NCBI RefSeq assembly: GCF_011759605.1
Contig: NZ_JAAOYX010000002.1
Span: 248,001-312,000 of the forward strand
From: Luteibacter sp. SG786
GTDB taxonomy: Bacteria > Pseudomonadota > Gammaproteobacteria > Xanthomonadales > Rhodanobacteraceae
Length of the DNA: 64,000 nt
Reading direction: 5' to 3'
Part shown: positions 8,145-17,459 of the stretch, in pieces
Numbering within the stretch: position 1 is the first letter of the stretch
Layout: each line of letters opens with the position of its first letter
Notes under the pieces: generated by a model
What the model saw: the letters and a program-made list of their open reading frames with translations, nothing else
Database searches by the model: none
Told to the model about the DNA's origin: nothing
Made by a program: the position numbers and the translations under genes

Positions 8145-8248
8145 TGGTTGCCGGTTACCAAAGGTTTTCGGTTCCCCTATGCGTCCGGGGCTTCACGGCC
8201 TCCCCACGCACGCCGCCGCATCCTCCCCGCGCCCCAAGGAGGATCTCC

Positions 8249-8422
8249 ATGCTCAAGTACGCCATCATCTTCGGCCTGATTGCGCTCGTGACCGGCGCGC
8301 TCGGCTTCAGCCGCGTCTCCGGCGTGGCCGCGACCATCGCCAAGGTCTGCTTCGCCATCTTCCTGATCCTGTTCGTGATCGCCATCCTGGCCGTCATCGG
8401 CGTCTTCAAGCTCGCCTTCTGA
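8249..8422 (+). CDS. DUF1328 (YtjA-type) small membrane protein
   Basis: A 57-residue protein of two membrane helices ([20 protein letters not shown] and a second from about residue 33) joined by a short [11 protein letters not shown] loop, matching the DUF1328/YtjA family in length and sequence. The start is set by AAGGAGG six bases upstream. Members are often stress-induced, but no mechanism is known. It interrupts the usual yqeY-dnaG spacing together with the REP array. Confidence 0.85.
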   Translation: MLKYAIIFGLIALVTGALGFSRVSGVAATIAKVCFAIFLILFVIAILAVIGVFKLAF

Positions 8423-8474
8423 CGCCCCTGCCAGACTCCATACGGAAGCGGATGCATGGCATCCTAGGGGACTG

Positions 8475-10217
8475 ATGCGTGGCCGAATTCCCGACAGCTT
8501 CATCGATGAACTGCTGACCCGCGTCGACATCGTCGACGTGATCGAGCGGCGCGTGCCGTTGAAGAAGGCAGGCCGGGAATGGACGGCCTGCTGCCCCTTC
8601 CACAACGAACGCTCGCCCTCCTTCTACGTGAGCCCCCAAAAGCAGTTCTTTCACTGCTTCGGGTGCGGCGCACACGGCAGCGCGATCAAGTTCATCATGG
8701 ACTACGACCGCCTGGAGTTTCCCGACGCCATCGAGGAACTGGCGCAGTCGGCCGGCCTGAAAGTGCCTTACGAAGGCGCCCGCGACGATAAGCCGCGGGA
8801 AGACCGCAGCGACCTCTACACGCTGCTCGATGAAGCCGCCTCGTTCTACCAGCGCGAACTGGGCAACAGCCCCGAAGCCCGCGCCTACATCGACCGCCGC
8901 GGGCTCGACGACGACATCGTGAAGCGCTTCCGCATCGGCTGGGCGCCGGCCGGATTCGATGGCGTGCTGAAGGCGCTGGGCACCACCGATCGTCGGCGGC
9001 AGCTGCTCAACGAGGCCGGCATGGTCGCCAGCAACGAGCGCGGCAACCGGTACGACCGATTCCGCGAACGGGTGATGTTCCCCATCCTCGACCGGCGTGG
9101 GCGCGTCATCGCGTTCGGCGGCCGCGTGCTGTCGTCCGAGCAGAGCCCGAAGTACCTCAACTCGCCGGAAACGCCCCTTTTCCACAAGGGCCGCGAGCTC
9201 TTCGCCCTCTGGCAGGTGAAGCAGGCCCACCAGCACCTCACCCGGATCATGGTGGTGGAGGGCTACATGGACGTCATCGCGCTGCACCAGGCGGGTCTGC
9301 CGATCGCCGTGGCCACGCTGGGTACCGCGACCACGCCAGAGCATGCCGAAGTGCTCTTCCGCGCCGCACCCGACGTGTACTTCTGTTTCGACGGCGACCG
9401 CGCCGGCCGCCAGGCAGCGTGGCGCGCGCTGGAATCGATCCTGCCGCGCATGCGCGACGGCCGCCAGGCGCATTTCCTGTTTCTGCCCGACGGCGAGGAT
9501 CCGGACACGCTGGTGCGCAAGGAGGGCAAGGACGGCTTTGAGCAGCGCATGAAGAACGCCATGCCGATGTCGGAGTACTTCTTCGAGGAACTGGGTCGCG
9601 ACGTCGACACCAGCCGCCTCGACGGCAAGGCACGTCTCGCCGAACGGGCCCGTCCGCTCATCGCGAAACTGCCCGACGGCGCCTTCCGCGACCTGATGGC
9701 GCAGGAACTCCAGCGCCGTACGGGCGCACGCGCCGTGCTCGAGGCCGAGCCGGAACCGGCGCGCCGGGCGCCGGCCCGGCCGGCAAACGTGCAGCGCAGC
9801 CTCGTCCGCAGCGCCATCACCCTCCTCCTGGCGCAACCCTCGCTGGCCGACGAAGTAGAGCCGCCCTACGCCTTCCTGCGCCTGGACAGGCCAGGCGTCG
9901 ATCTGCTGGCCGAACTGATCGACGTCGCCCGCGCCCGTCCTGGCATCAACCCGGCCGTGCTGGTCGAGCATTTCCTCGACCGGCCGGAGTATCCGTCGTT
10001 GCAGAAGCTGATGCAGGCCGAAGTGATCGGCGAGGCCGACATGCAGCGCGTCGAGTTCCTCGACGCCCTGGCCCAGATGCAGCGCCAGGTCACTACGCAA
10101 CGCCGCGAGTACCTGATCGCCCGCAGCCGCGAGGGCGTGCTCGACGACACCGAGAAAGCCGAACTGCGCGTGCTGCTCGCCGCCCGCGCGGCACCCGCCC
10201 CGGCGGACGGCGAATGA
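8475..10217 (+). CDS. dnaG: DNA primase
   Basis: DnaG makes RNA primers at the replication fork with DnaB. The 580-residue protein has the CHC2 zinc ribbon (CCPFHNERSPSFYVSP, then HCFGCGAHG, residues 38-66), the RNA polymerase domain, and the TOPRIM metal site (VVEGYMDVIAL and FDGDRAGRQA, about residues 260-315). A helicase-binding C-terminal domain follows. Length is normal. A GGGGACTG ribosome site precedes the ATG. Unlike the classical cluster, rpoD does not follow; a DedA gene does. Confidence 0.97.
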   Translation: MRGRIPDSFIDELLTRVDIVDVIERRVPLKKAGREWTACCPFHNERSPSFYVSPQKQFFHCFGCGAHGSAIKFIMDYDRLEFPDAIEELAQSAGLKVPYEGARDDKPREDRSDLYTLLDEAASFYQRELGNSPEARAYIDRRGLDDDIVKRFRIGWAPAGFDGVLKALGTTDRRRQLLNEAGMVASNERGNRYDRFRERVMFPILDRRGRVIAFGGRVLSSEQSPKYLNSPETPLFHKGRELFALWQVKQAHQHLTRIMVVEGYMDVIALHQAGLPIAVATLGTATTPEHAEVLFRAAPDVYFCFDGDRAGRQAAWRALESILPRMRDGRQAHFLFLPDGEDPDTLVRKEGKDGFEQRMKNAMPMSEYFFEELGRDVDTSRLDGKARLAERARPLIAKLPDGAFRDLMAQELQRRTGARAVLEAEPEPARRAPARPANVQRSLVRSAITLLLAQPSLADEVEPPYAFLRLDRPGVDLLAELIDVARARPGINPAVLVEHFLDRPEYPSLQKLMQAEVIGEADMQRVEFLDALAQMQRQVTTQRREYLIARSREGVLDDTEKAELRVLLAARAAPAPADGE

Positions 10218-10308
10218 TGCGCCGCATCGCGGGCATAACGCGATCCGTGGGATCATCCCGCCTTCGTATTTCCAAGGGACCGGCCCGGGCCGGATTCGTG
10301 CGCCACTG

Positions 10309-10923
10309 ATGGACCTGCTCAACGACCTCGTCGATTTCTTCGGAAGGAACGGCTACCTCGCCGTCTTCTTCGCGCTGATGCTGTGCGGCGCAGGCCTTCC
10401 GCTTCCCGAAGACATCAGTCTGGTCGCGGGCGGCATCATCACCGGTCTGGGCTACGGCGACGTGCACACCATGGTCGGCGTGGGGATGGCCGGCGTGCTG
10501 GTGGGCGATTCCACGATGTTCCTGCTCGGCCGCCATTTCGGGGGGCGCATCATGAGTTGGCGCCTCGTGGCCCGGCTGCTCACGCCGGAACGCTATGCCA
10601 AGGTGCAGGAGAAATTCGAGCGCTACGGCAACCGCATGATGTTCGTCGCACGCTTCCTGCCCGGCATGCGCACCGCCGTGTTCATCACGGCCGGCGCCAC
10701 GCACCGCGTGGGCTTCTTCCGTTTCCTGCTCCTCGACGGCCTCGCCGCCGCGATCAGCGTGCCGATCTGGGTCTACCTTGGCTATTTCGGCGCGCACAAC
10801 CACGAGTGGCTGGCGATGTGGATCCGCCGCGGCCAGACCGGCGTATGGCTCGCCATTGCCGCCGCCGTCGTGGTGCTCGGCGTGATCTGGTGGCGAAAAC
10901 GGAAAGCGGCACGGGATTGCTGA
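10309..10923 (+). CDS. DedA-family membrane protein (VTT domain)
   Basis: The 204-residue protein carries the DedA/SNARE-associated domain: an N-terminal helix, the re-entrant GLPLPEDISLVAGG segment (conserved acidic residue), GDSTMFLLGRHFGG, and RFLPGMRTAVFITAG with the conserved arginine and GxR-type loop. It ends in a basic tail after the last helix. DedA proteins act as lipid scramblases or undecaprenyl-phosphate recycling factors and support membrane potential and antibiotic resistance; which applies here cannot be seen. It follows dnaG by 91 bp on the same strand. Confidence 0.9.
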   Translation: MDLLNDLVDFFGRNGYLAVFFALMLCGAGLPLPEDISLVAGGIITGLGYGDVHTMVGVGMAGVLVGDSTMFLLGRHFGGRIMSWRLVARLLTPERYAKVQEKFERYGNRMMFVARFLPGMRTAVFITAGATHRVGFFRFLLLDGLAAAISVPIWVYLGYFGAHNHEWLAMWIRRGQTGVWLAIAAAVVVLGVIWWRKRKAARDC

Positions 10924-10938
10924 GCCGCGCGGGAGGCA

Positions 10939-11033
10939 CTGGGCCCCTGCCTGCGCAGGGGCGACTGCGGTAGGTGGGTGTGTTGCGAGCAACGTCGGGA
11001 AACACCGTCGCCCCTGCGCGGGCAGGGGCCCAG
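10939..11033. repeat. Long imperfect inverted repeat, terminator-like (second REP family)
   Basis: Two 27-bp arms at 10939-10965 and 11007-11033 match in inverse with one mismatch, around a 41-bp loop that itself contains GTTGCGAGCAAC. Each arm is also self-complementary (GCCCCTGC...GCAGGGGC), so it can fold as one long cruciform or two hairpins. It lies between convergent DedA and LysR genes and could end both transcripts. Confidence 0.85.
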
Positions 11034-11038
11034 CGTCT

Positions 11039-11914
11039 TTACCGGGCGCCGCCAAGTTCGGCGAACAGCCAGGCCCTGAACAGTTCGGTTTCTTCCCGCG
11101 CGGTCGCCTCGTGCGATACGGCCAGGTAATACGTGTGCTGCAACGGAACGTCGAGCCGGAACGGTTCCGCAAGCCTGCCCGCGGCCACGTCATAAGCCAC
11201 CAGCAGTTCCTGGGCCAGGGCCACGCCCTGCCCTTCGATGGCGGCCTGCAACATCATCGTGCCGTCGCCGAAACCCATTTCGCGCGACACGACGCCGGGA
11301 GCGACACCGGCTCGTTCGAACCACTGGTCCCAGCCCACGGCGGGAGCCGCGCGGCGGCCGGGACGCTCGTGTAGCAGCACCTGGGTGGGAAGGTCTTCGG
11401 GGCCGCGCAATTGCCCTGCCACGGCCGGCGAGCACACCGGGGTGTAACGACTCACGACAAGGATGGATTGCTCGCGTCCCTCGCCGAGGCGATCGTCCAC
11501 CGCCAGATCCCAATCGCCGCCATCGCCGCCGTCGGTGACCACCTCGACGGCGATATCCGGGTGCTTCGCGAAGAAGCGGAACAGGCGCGGTACGAGCCAT
11601 TTTGTGCCGAACGTCGGTGGCACCGAGACCCGCAGCGAGGCGTTCCGCTGACCGAGAACCTGGTCGGTCGCTTGCTGCAGTGCACGAAAAGCGTCGCGAA
11701 TGCGCGGAAAGTAATTCTCGCCGGCGGCCGTGAGTTTCAAGCGATTGTTGCGTCGCACAAATAGCGGTGTGCCGAGGTACGACTCCAGCAATTTGACTTG
11801 CGCACTGACCGCCGCAGGGGTAAGAGCCAACTCCTCCGCGGCTTTCGTGAAGCTCGAATGCTGCGCTGCAAGCTCGAACACGCGCACGGCGTTGAGGGGT
11901 AGCGAGCGCTTCAT
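11039..11914 (-). CDS. LysR-family transcriptional regulator (GcvA-like), probable regulator of the galactose operon
   Basis: The 291-residue protein starts MKRSLPLNAVRVFELAAQHS at 11914. An N-terminal winged helix-turn-helix is clear (FTKAAEELALTPAAVSAQVK, residues about 20-40), followed by a periplasmic-binding-protein-like effector domain with GTKWLVPRLFRF. It is transcribed away from dgoK across a 104-bp gap with an AT-rich patch around 11930-11966, the usual LysR arrangement, so it probably senses galactonate or a pathway intermediate. That assignment rests on position only. Confidence 0.85.
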   Translation of the reverse strand: MKRSLPLNAVRVFELAAQHSSFTKAAEELALTPAAVSAQVKLLESYLGTPLFVRRNNRLKLTAAGENYFPRIRDAFRALQQATDQVLGQRNASLRVSVPPTFGTKWLVPRLFRFFAKHPDIAVEVVTDGGDGGDWDLAVDDRLGEGREQSILVVSRYTPVCSPAVAGQLRGPEDLPTQVLLHERPGRRAAPAVGWDQWFERAGVAPGVVSREMGFGDGTMMLQAAIEGQGVALAQELLVAYDVAAGRLAEPFRLDVPLQHTYYLAVSHEATAREETELFRAWLFAELGGAR

Positions 11915-12018
11915 TGCAAGGTCATCAAGAAAAATTTGGGGAAGGCCCGAAGAATTTCTAGTTTGCCTGCGTCGGAAGGCCACGCCAAGAATCCGGGGCG
12001 ACCCAGAGCGGATCCCCG

Positions 12019-13017
12019 ATGAATATCCTCACCATCGACACCGGCACCACCAACACGCGCGTCAGCGTGTGGCAGCACGGCGCCGTCATCGGACAGGCAG
12101 CGCGGCAGGTCGGCGTACGCGACACGGCCATCACCGGCAGCCGCACCCGGCTCGAAGAGGGCGTTCGCGAAACGATCGCCGAAGCCCTGGCCACAGCGGA
12201 ACTGGGCGAAGGCGACATCGATCGGGCCCTGGCCTCCGGCATGATCACCTCCAACATGGGCCTGTGCGAGATTCCGCACGTCGTGGCGGCGGTGGGCATC
12301 GACGACCTGGCCGGCGCCATGCGCGAAAGCCACCTGCCCAACGTGTGGCGCGACCCCATCTGGTTCGTGCCGGGCGTACGGAACGCGGTGGAACACATCG
12401 GCCTGCACAACTGCGAGGCCATGGACATGATGCGCGGCGAGGAAGTGGAATCCTTCGCGCTGGTGGAACGCCTCGGCCTCGACGAACCCACCGTCATCGT
12501 GCTGCCGGGTTCGCATTCCAAGTTCGTGAGCATCGACGCCGAGCGCCGGATCGAGGGCTGCGTCACCACGCTTGCCGGCGAACTGCTGCACGTGATCTCG
12601 CACGACACGATCCTCGCCAGTTCGCTCAAGGAAGGCTTCGCACAGCGCATCGATGCCGAGATGCTGCTCGCGGGCGCCGCCTCGGCGAAGAAGATCGGCC
12701 TGGGCCGCGCCTGCTTCAGCGTGCGCATTCTCGACCAGTTCGCCGTGTACGACGCCAACGCGCGCGCGAACTTCCTGCTCGGCGCCGTGCTCGGCTCCGA
12801 CCTCCTTACCCTCAAGAATTCCAGCGCGATCCGGATGAGTCCGGGCACGCGCTTCGTGGTGAGCGGCAAGCCCATCCTGCGCGAGGCCATCGCCCGCCTG
12901 GTGGAAGGCGACGATTTCTTTTCCGGCACCGTCACGGTGCTGGGCGACGACGAGCAACGCGACCTTGCAGGACACGGCGCCATCGCCGTGGCACGCCAGC
13001 GCGGGCTGGTCGGCTAA
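12019..13017 (+). CDS. dgoK: 2-dehydro-3-deoxygalactonokinase
   Basis: DgoK phosphorylates 2-keto-3-deoxy-galactonate to KDPGal with ATP. The 332-residue protein opens MNILTIDTGTTNTRVSVWQ, the phosphate-binding loop of this sugar-kinase family, and carries GMITSNMGLCEIPH and VLPGSHSKFV. It is the first gene of an eight-gene operon that holds every enzyme of the oxidative (De Ley-Doudoroff) D-galactose route, which supports the call. Confidence 0.93.
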   Translation: MNILTIDTGTTNTRVSVWQHGAVIGQAARQVGVRDTAITGSRTRLEEGVRETIAEALATAELGEGDIDRALASGMITSNMGLCEIPHVVAAVGIDDLAGAMRESHLPNVWRDPIWFVPGVRNAVEHIGLHNCEAMDMMRGEEVESFALVERLGLDEPTVIVLPGSHSKFVSIDAERRIEGCVTTLAGELLHVISHDTILASSLKEGFAQRIDAEMLLAGAASAKKIGLGRACFSVRILDQFAVYDANARANFLLGAVLGSDLLTLKNSSAIRMSPGTRFVVSGKPILREAIARLVEGDDFFSGTVTVLGDDEQRDLAGHGAIAVARQRGLVG

Positions 13018-13045
13018 ACCTACTTCGTTTCACGAGGAGCAGCAC

Positions 13046-14035
13046 ATGAAGATGAATATCGCCAATGGTCTGAAGGCGCTTGCCCTGGCGCTCGCCCTTT
13101 CCGGCTGCTCCGCGGCACCCAACGACGAAGTGAAGATCGGCTTCGTGGTGAAGCAGCCCGAGGAACCGTGGTTCCAGGACGAATGGAAGTATGCGGAGCA
13201 GGCAGCGAAGGAGAAGGGCTTCACCCTGGTGAAGATCGGCGCCCCCGACGGCGGCCAGGTGCTCACCACCATCGACAACCTCAAGGCACAGCACGCCCAG
13301 GGCTTCATCATCTGCACGCCGGACGTGAAGCTCGGCCCTTCGATCGTCGCCAAGGCCAAGGCCGACGGCCTCAAGCTAATGACGGTGGACGACCGCCTCG
13401 TCGACGGTGCCGGCAAGCCCATCGAAGCGGTTCCGCACATGGGCATTTCCGCATCGAAGATCGGCGAGCAGGTCGGCCAGGCGATCGCCGACGAAATGAA
13501 GAAGCGCGGCTGGAAGCCGGAAGAAACCGGCGCGCTTCGCGTGTCCTACGACCAGCTGCCTACCGCACGCGAACGTACCGAAGGCGCGATCGAGGCACTC
13601 AGCGCGGCCGGGTTCCCGAAGGACAACATCGTCAACGCGCCCCAGGCGAAAACCGATACCGAGAATGCCTTCAACGCGGCCAACATCGCCATCACCCAGC
13701 ATCCGGACTTCAAACACTGGGTGGCATTCGGCCTCAACGACGAAGCCGTGCTCGGCGCCGTGCGCGCGGCGGAAGGCCGCGGCTTCTCGGCCGAGAACGT
13801 CATCGGCGTGGGCATCGGCGGCAGCAAATCGGCCCTCAACGAGTTCTCCAAGGCACAGGCCACCGGGTTCTTCGGCAGCGTGCTCATCAGTCCGAAGCGG
13901 CACGGTTACGAGACCTCGGTGAACATGTACGAGTGGATCAAGAACGACAAGGCACCGCCGGCGCTCACGCTCACCACCGGCCAGCTCATCACGCGCGCCA
14001 ATGCGGACGAGATCCGCAAGGAAATGGGGCTTTGA
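13046..14035 (+). CDS. araF: AraF-type sugar-binding protein, predicted lipoprotein
   Basis: The 329-residue protein binds sugar for the AraGH importer. [28 protein letters not shown] and [14 protein letters not shown] match the arabinose/galactose-binding AraF family over its length. The start at ATG 13046 has GAGGAG upstream. The signal peptide ends in a lipobox (LSGC, Cys about residue 25), so the mature protein should be lipidated rather than freely periplasmic as E. coli AraF is. AraF binds L-arabinose and D-galactose alike; neighbouring genes point to galactose here. Confidence 0.92.
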   Translation: MKMNIANGLKALALALALSGCSAAPNDEVKIGFVVKQPEEPWFQDEWKYAEQAAKEKGFTLVKIGAPDGGQVLTTIDNLKAQHAQGFIICTPDVKLGPSIVAKAKADGLKLMTVDDRLVDGAGKPIEAVPHMGISASKIGEQVGQAIADEMKKRGWKPEETGALRVSYDQLPTARERTEGAIEALSAAGFPKDNIVNAPQAKTDTENAFNAANIAITQHPDFKHWVAFGLNDEAVLGAVRAAEGRGFSAENVIGVGIGGSKSALNEFSKAQATGFFGSVLISPKRHGYETSVNMYEWIKNDKAPPALTLTTGQLITRANADEIRKEMGL

Positions 14036-14037
14036 CC

Positions 14038-15564
14038 ATGGCCGACGTTCCGCGGCTCGAGTTCCGCCATATCGGGAAGACCTTTCCCGGCGTGCGGGCG
14101 CTCGGTGACGTCGGCTTCGAAGTGCGCGCCGGCAGCGTGCACGGCCTGCTCGGCGAGAACGGCGCAGGCAAGTCCACGATGATGAAGATCCTCGGCGGGG
14201 AATACATTCCCGACGAGGGCGAGGTGGCCATCGACGGCCGGACGATGCACTTCCGCAGTGCCGCCGACGCCATCGACGCCGGCGTGGCGGTGATACACCA
14301 GGAACTCCAGTACGTGCCGGAGCTTTCGGTCATGGAGAACCTTCTGCTCGGGCGCCTGCCGACACGCTTCGGCCTTGTCGATCGCCGCCGCGCGCTGGCC
14401 TGGACCCGCGAACGACTGGATGCGCTGGGCGTCGATCTCGACCCGCGCGCGAAGCTGAAGAAGCTCTCCATCGGCCAGCGGCAGATGGTGGAGATCGTGA
14501 AAGCCATCCTTCGCGACGCGAAGATCCTCGCCCTGGACGAACCCACCAGCTCGCTGTCGCACCGCGAGACGGATGTACTGTTCCGCCTCGTGCGCGACCT
14601 CCGCGCGCAGGGCAAGGCGATGATCTACATCTCGCACCGTATGGACGAGATCTTCGAACTCTGCGACGCCGCCACCATCTTCCGCGACGGCCGCAAGGTG
14701 GCCGATTTCGACACGCTGGAAGGCGTCACGCGCGACACGCTGGTGCAGCGCATGGTCGGCCGCGAGATCAGCGACATCTTCGGCTACCGCCCCCGCACAC
14801 AGGGCGACGTGCGCCTTTCGGTCGAGGGCGTCACGGGCCGCGCGTTGCCGGTGCCGACCAGCTTCGACGTGCGCGCCGGCGAGATCGTGGGCTTTTTCGG
14901 CCTCGTGGGGGCCGGACGGTCGGAGATCATGCGCGTGGTGTACGGCGCCGATCGGCGGGTCTCGGGCGAAGTGCGCGTGGACGGGCATCCGGTCCGGCCC
15001 TCGCGCATTCGCGACGCCATCCGCCACGGCCTCGTCCTCTGCCCCGAGGACCGCAAGGAGGAAGGCATCATCGGCGTGCGTTCCGTGTCGGAGAACATCA
15101 ACATCAGCGCCCGCCGGAACCACCTCACGGCGGGGCTCTTCGTGAACGACCGCGTGGAGGCACGCACGGCCGACAGCTTCATCGAGCGCCTGCGCATCCG
15201 CACGCCGCACCGCCGGCAGGAAATCCGCCTGCTTTCCGGCGGCAACCAGCAGAAGGCCGTGCTTTCGCGCTGGCTCGCCGAAAAGGACCTGCGGGTGCTG
15301 ATCGTCGACGAACCCACGCGCGGCATCGACGTGGGGGCCAAGAACGAAATCTACAACGTGCTCTACGAGCTCGCCGAACGCGGCGTCGCCGTGGTGATGA
15401 TCTCCAGCGAACTTCCCGAAGTGCTCGGCGTTTCCGATCGCGTGATCACCATGTGCCACGGCCGCATCACGGGGCAGTTCGATCGCGCCTCGGCCAACGA
15501 ACAGAACGTCCTCGCCGCCGCCCTGCCCGAAGGCGCGGGAACCACCCTTCCAAGGAATGCCTGA
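14038..15564 (+). CDS. araG: Sugar ABC transporter ATP-binding protein (AraG type)
   Basis: A 508-residue double-cassette ATPase. The first half has Walker [10 protein letters not shown], signature [11 protein letters not shown] and Walker [13 protein letters not shown]. The second has the degenerate GLVGAGRSE loop, [14 protein letters not shown] and [13 protein letters not shown]. This arrangement is diagnostic of AraG/MglA/RbsA importers. The gene begins 2 bp after araF and is followed by araH, so the three form one transporter. Energises uptake of L-arabinose, D-galactose or both. Confidence 0.95.
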   Translation: MADVPRLEFRHIGKTFPGVRALGDVGFEVRAGSVHGLLGENGAGKSTMMKILGGEYIPDEGEVAIDGRTMHFRSAADAIDAGVAVIHQELQYVPELSVMENLLLGRLPTRFGLVDRRRALAWTRERLDALGVDLDPRAKLKKLSIGQRQMVEIVKAILRDAKILALDEPTSSLSHRETDVLFRLVRDLRAQGKAMIYISHRMDEIFELCDAATIFRDGRKVADFDTLEGVTRDTLVQRMVGREISDIFGYRPRTQGDVRLSVEGVTGRALPVPTSFDVRAGEIVGFFGLVGAGRSEIMRVVYGADRRVSGEVRVDGHPVRPSRIRDAIRHGLVLCPEDRKEEGIIGVRSVSENINISARRNHLTAGLFVNDRVEARTADSFIERLRIRTPHRRQEIRLLSGGNQQKAVLSRWLAEKDLRVLIVDEPTRGIDVGAKNEIYNVLYELAERGVAVVMISSELPEVLGVSDRVITMCHGRITGQFDRASANEQNVLAAALPEGAGTTLPRNA

Positions 15565-15567
15565 CCC

Positions 15568-16569
15568 ATGACCGAGTCCAACGCCGCCGCCATCGCCGCG
15601 ACTCGCGAGACGCCCCGCGACCGCCGCCGCGCCCTGCTCTGGCAGCTTGTCGACGATTACAGCCTGATCGGCATCTTCATCGTGCTGTTCGCCGTGCTGA
15701 GCATGACGGTGCGCTACTTCTTCTCGTGGGACAACGTCGTGGGCCTGGCCCTGTCGGTGTCGCAGATCGGCATGGTCGCCTGCACCATGATGTTCTGCCT
15801 TGCCTCGCGCGACTTCGACCTTTCGGTCGGTTCCACCGTGGCGTTTGCCGGCGTGTTCTGCGCCATCGTGTCCAACGCCACCGGCAGCGTGGTCATCGGC
15901 ATCGCCGCGGCCATCGTCGCCGGCGCGCTCGTGGGCTTCGTGAACGGCGTGGTCATCGCGAAGCTCAAGATCAACGCGCTGATCACCACCCTGGCCACGA
16001 TGGAGATCGTGCGCGGCCTTGCGTTCATCGCCTCGCACGGCCAGGCGGTGGGCGTCAGCAGCGAAGCCTTCTTCACCCTCGGCAGTTCGCAGTTCCTGGG
16101 CCTTCCGGTGCCGGTATGGGTCACGCTCGCCTGCTTCGTCGTCTTCGGCGTGCTGCTTAACAAGACCATCTACGGCCGCAACACCCTGGCCATCGGCGGC
16201 AACCCCGATGCGGCGCGCCTCGCCGGCGTGGCCGTCGACCGCGTGCGCATCGCCATCTTCCTCATCCAGGGGCTCATTGCCGCGCTGGCGGGCGTGATCC
16301 TCGCCTCGCGCATGACCAGCGGGCAGCCCAACGCCGGCGAGGGCTTCGAGCTCAACGTGATCTCGGCGTGCGTGCTGGGCGGCGTGTCGCTCATGGGCGG
16401 CCGTGCCACCATCAGCGGCGTGCTCGTTGGCGTGCTCATCATGGGCACCGTGCAGAATGCGATGAGCCTCATGAACATCGACGCCTTCTACCAGTACCTC
16501 GTGCGTGGCGCGATCCTCCTGATCGCCGTGCTCGTGGACCAGCTAAAGAACCGCAGGCAATCCCGCTGA
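15568..16569 (+). CDS. araH: Sugar ABC transporter permease (AraH type)
   Basis: The 333-residue protein has about nine to ten membrane helices and the conserved RDFDLSVGSTVAFAGV segment, the KLKINALITTLATMEIVRG loop and GGVSLMGGRATISGV near the C-terminus, all typical of AraH/RbsC permeases. It begins 3 bp after araG, and its stop overlaps the next start (TGATG). It forms the inner-membrane channel with AraG. Confidence 0.95.
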   Translation: MTESNAAAIAATRETPRDRRRALLWQLVDDYSLIGIFIVLFAVLSMTVRYFFSWDNVVGLALSVSQIGMVACTMMFCLASRDFDLSVGSTVAFAGVFCAIVSNATGSVVIGIAAAIVAGALVGFVNGVVIAKLKINALITTLATMEIVRGLAFIASHGQAVGVSSEAFFTLGSSQFLGLPVPVWVTLACFVVFGVLLNKTIYGRNTLAIGGNPDAARLAGVAVDRVRIAIFLIQGLIAALAGVILASRMTSGQPNAGEGFELNVISACVLGGVSLMGGRATISGVLVGVLIMGTVQNAMSLMNIDAFYQYLVRGAILLIAVLVDQLKNRRQSR

Positions 16570-17459
16570 TGACCGACTTCAAACCGATTTCGCCACAACG
16601 CCAGGCCCACGCCGAGGGCGTGATCTGGGACGACCACGCCAACCTTGTGCGCTGGACCGACATCGCCACCTCGCGCCTGTACGCCTACGACCCCGCCACA
16701 GGCGCCGTGTCGGAGGCGGTGCTTCCCGCCCGCCTGTGCTGCTTCGCGCTGACCCACGTGCCGGGCGTGCTGCTGCTGGCGCTGGAGAAACAGCTGGCGC
16801 GCTATGACACCCACGACGGCACGCTGCACGTGCTGGAGGACATCGAGCCCGACCTGACCGGCATGCGCGCCAACGACGGCCGCTGCGACCGCGGCGGCAA
16901 CTTCGTCTTCGGCACGCTCAACGAACGCGGTCCGGAGAAGACGGCTTCGTTCTGGCGCTATACGCACGACGGCAAGCTGGGCCGCCTGGCCCTGCCCAAG
17001 GCAGCGATCACGAACAGCATCTGCTTCAGCCCCGACGGCGAGACGATGTACTTCACCGACTCGCCCACCGCCCAGATCATGGCCTGCGACTACGACGCAG
17101 CCAGCGGCGAGGTCGACCGTATCCGGGTATTCGCGGCACTGTCGCCCGGACTGGAGCCGGACGGCTCCACGGTCGATGCGGAAGGCTTCCTCTGGAACGC
17201 CCAGTGGGGCGGTTCGCGCGTCGTCCGTTACGCGCCGGACGGCAGGGTCGACGCGACGATCGAACTGCCGGCGCGGCAACCCAGCTGCGTGAGCTTCGCC
17301 GGCCGCGAGCTCGACCGCATGGTGATCACCTCGGCCCACAAGGGCCTGGACGAGGCGGTGCTGCGCGACGAGCCCGCCAACGGCGCCATCTTCATCGGCA
17401 GCCCGGCGCACGGCCGCGGACTGCCGGAAGCCCGCTACGGTCACGGAGTGAAGGCATGA
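16569..17459 (+). CDS. SMP-30/gluconolactonase-family sugar lactonase
   Basis: The 296-residue six-bladed propeller hydrolyses a sugar lactone; context makes it the D-galactono-lactonase. Metal-site motifs are present: HAEGVIWD (Glu), RANDGRCDRGGNF (Asn and Asp) and PDGETMYFTDSPT (Asp). The start overlaps the araH stop, and its own end overlaps the dehydrogenase start by 4 nt (ATGA). In the oxidative galactose route it follows the dehydrogenase. L-arabinolactone would also suit the family. Confidence 0.85.
   Translation: MTDFKPISPQRQAHAEGVIWDDHANLVRWTDIATSRLYAYDPATGAVSEAVLPARLCCFALTHVPGVLLLALEKQLARYDTHDGTLHVLEDIEPDLTGMRANDGRCDRGGNFVFGTLNERGPEKTASFWRYTHDGKLGRLALPKAAITNSICFSPDGETMYFTDSPTAQIMACDYDAASGEVDRIRVFAALSPGLEPDGSTVDAEGFLWNAQWGGSRVVRYAPDGRVDATIELPARQPSCVSFAGRELDRMVITSAHKGLDEAVLRDEPANGAIFIGSPAHGRGLPEARYGHGVKA

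Noticed and set aside
7621-8145. Open frames on both strands through the REP array
   Set aside because: They translate the repeat itself (periodic Trp-Glu-Pro or Gly-Ser-Arg patterns), recur wherever REPs occur, and have no ribosome site.
13906-16038. 710-codon frame antisense to araG/araH
   Set aside because: Its His/Asp/Ala-rich composition is that of an antisense shadow; the plus-strand transporter genes are certain.
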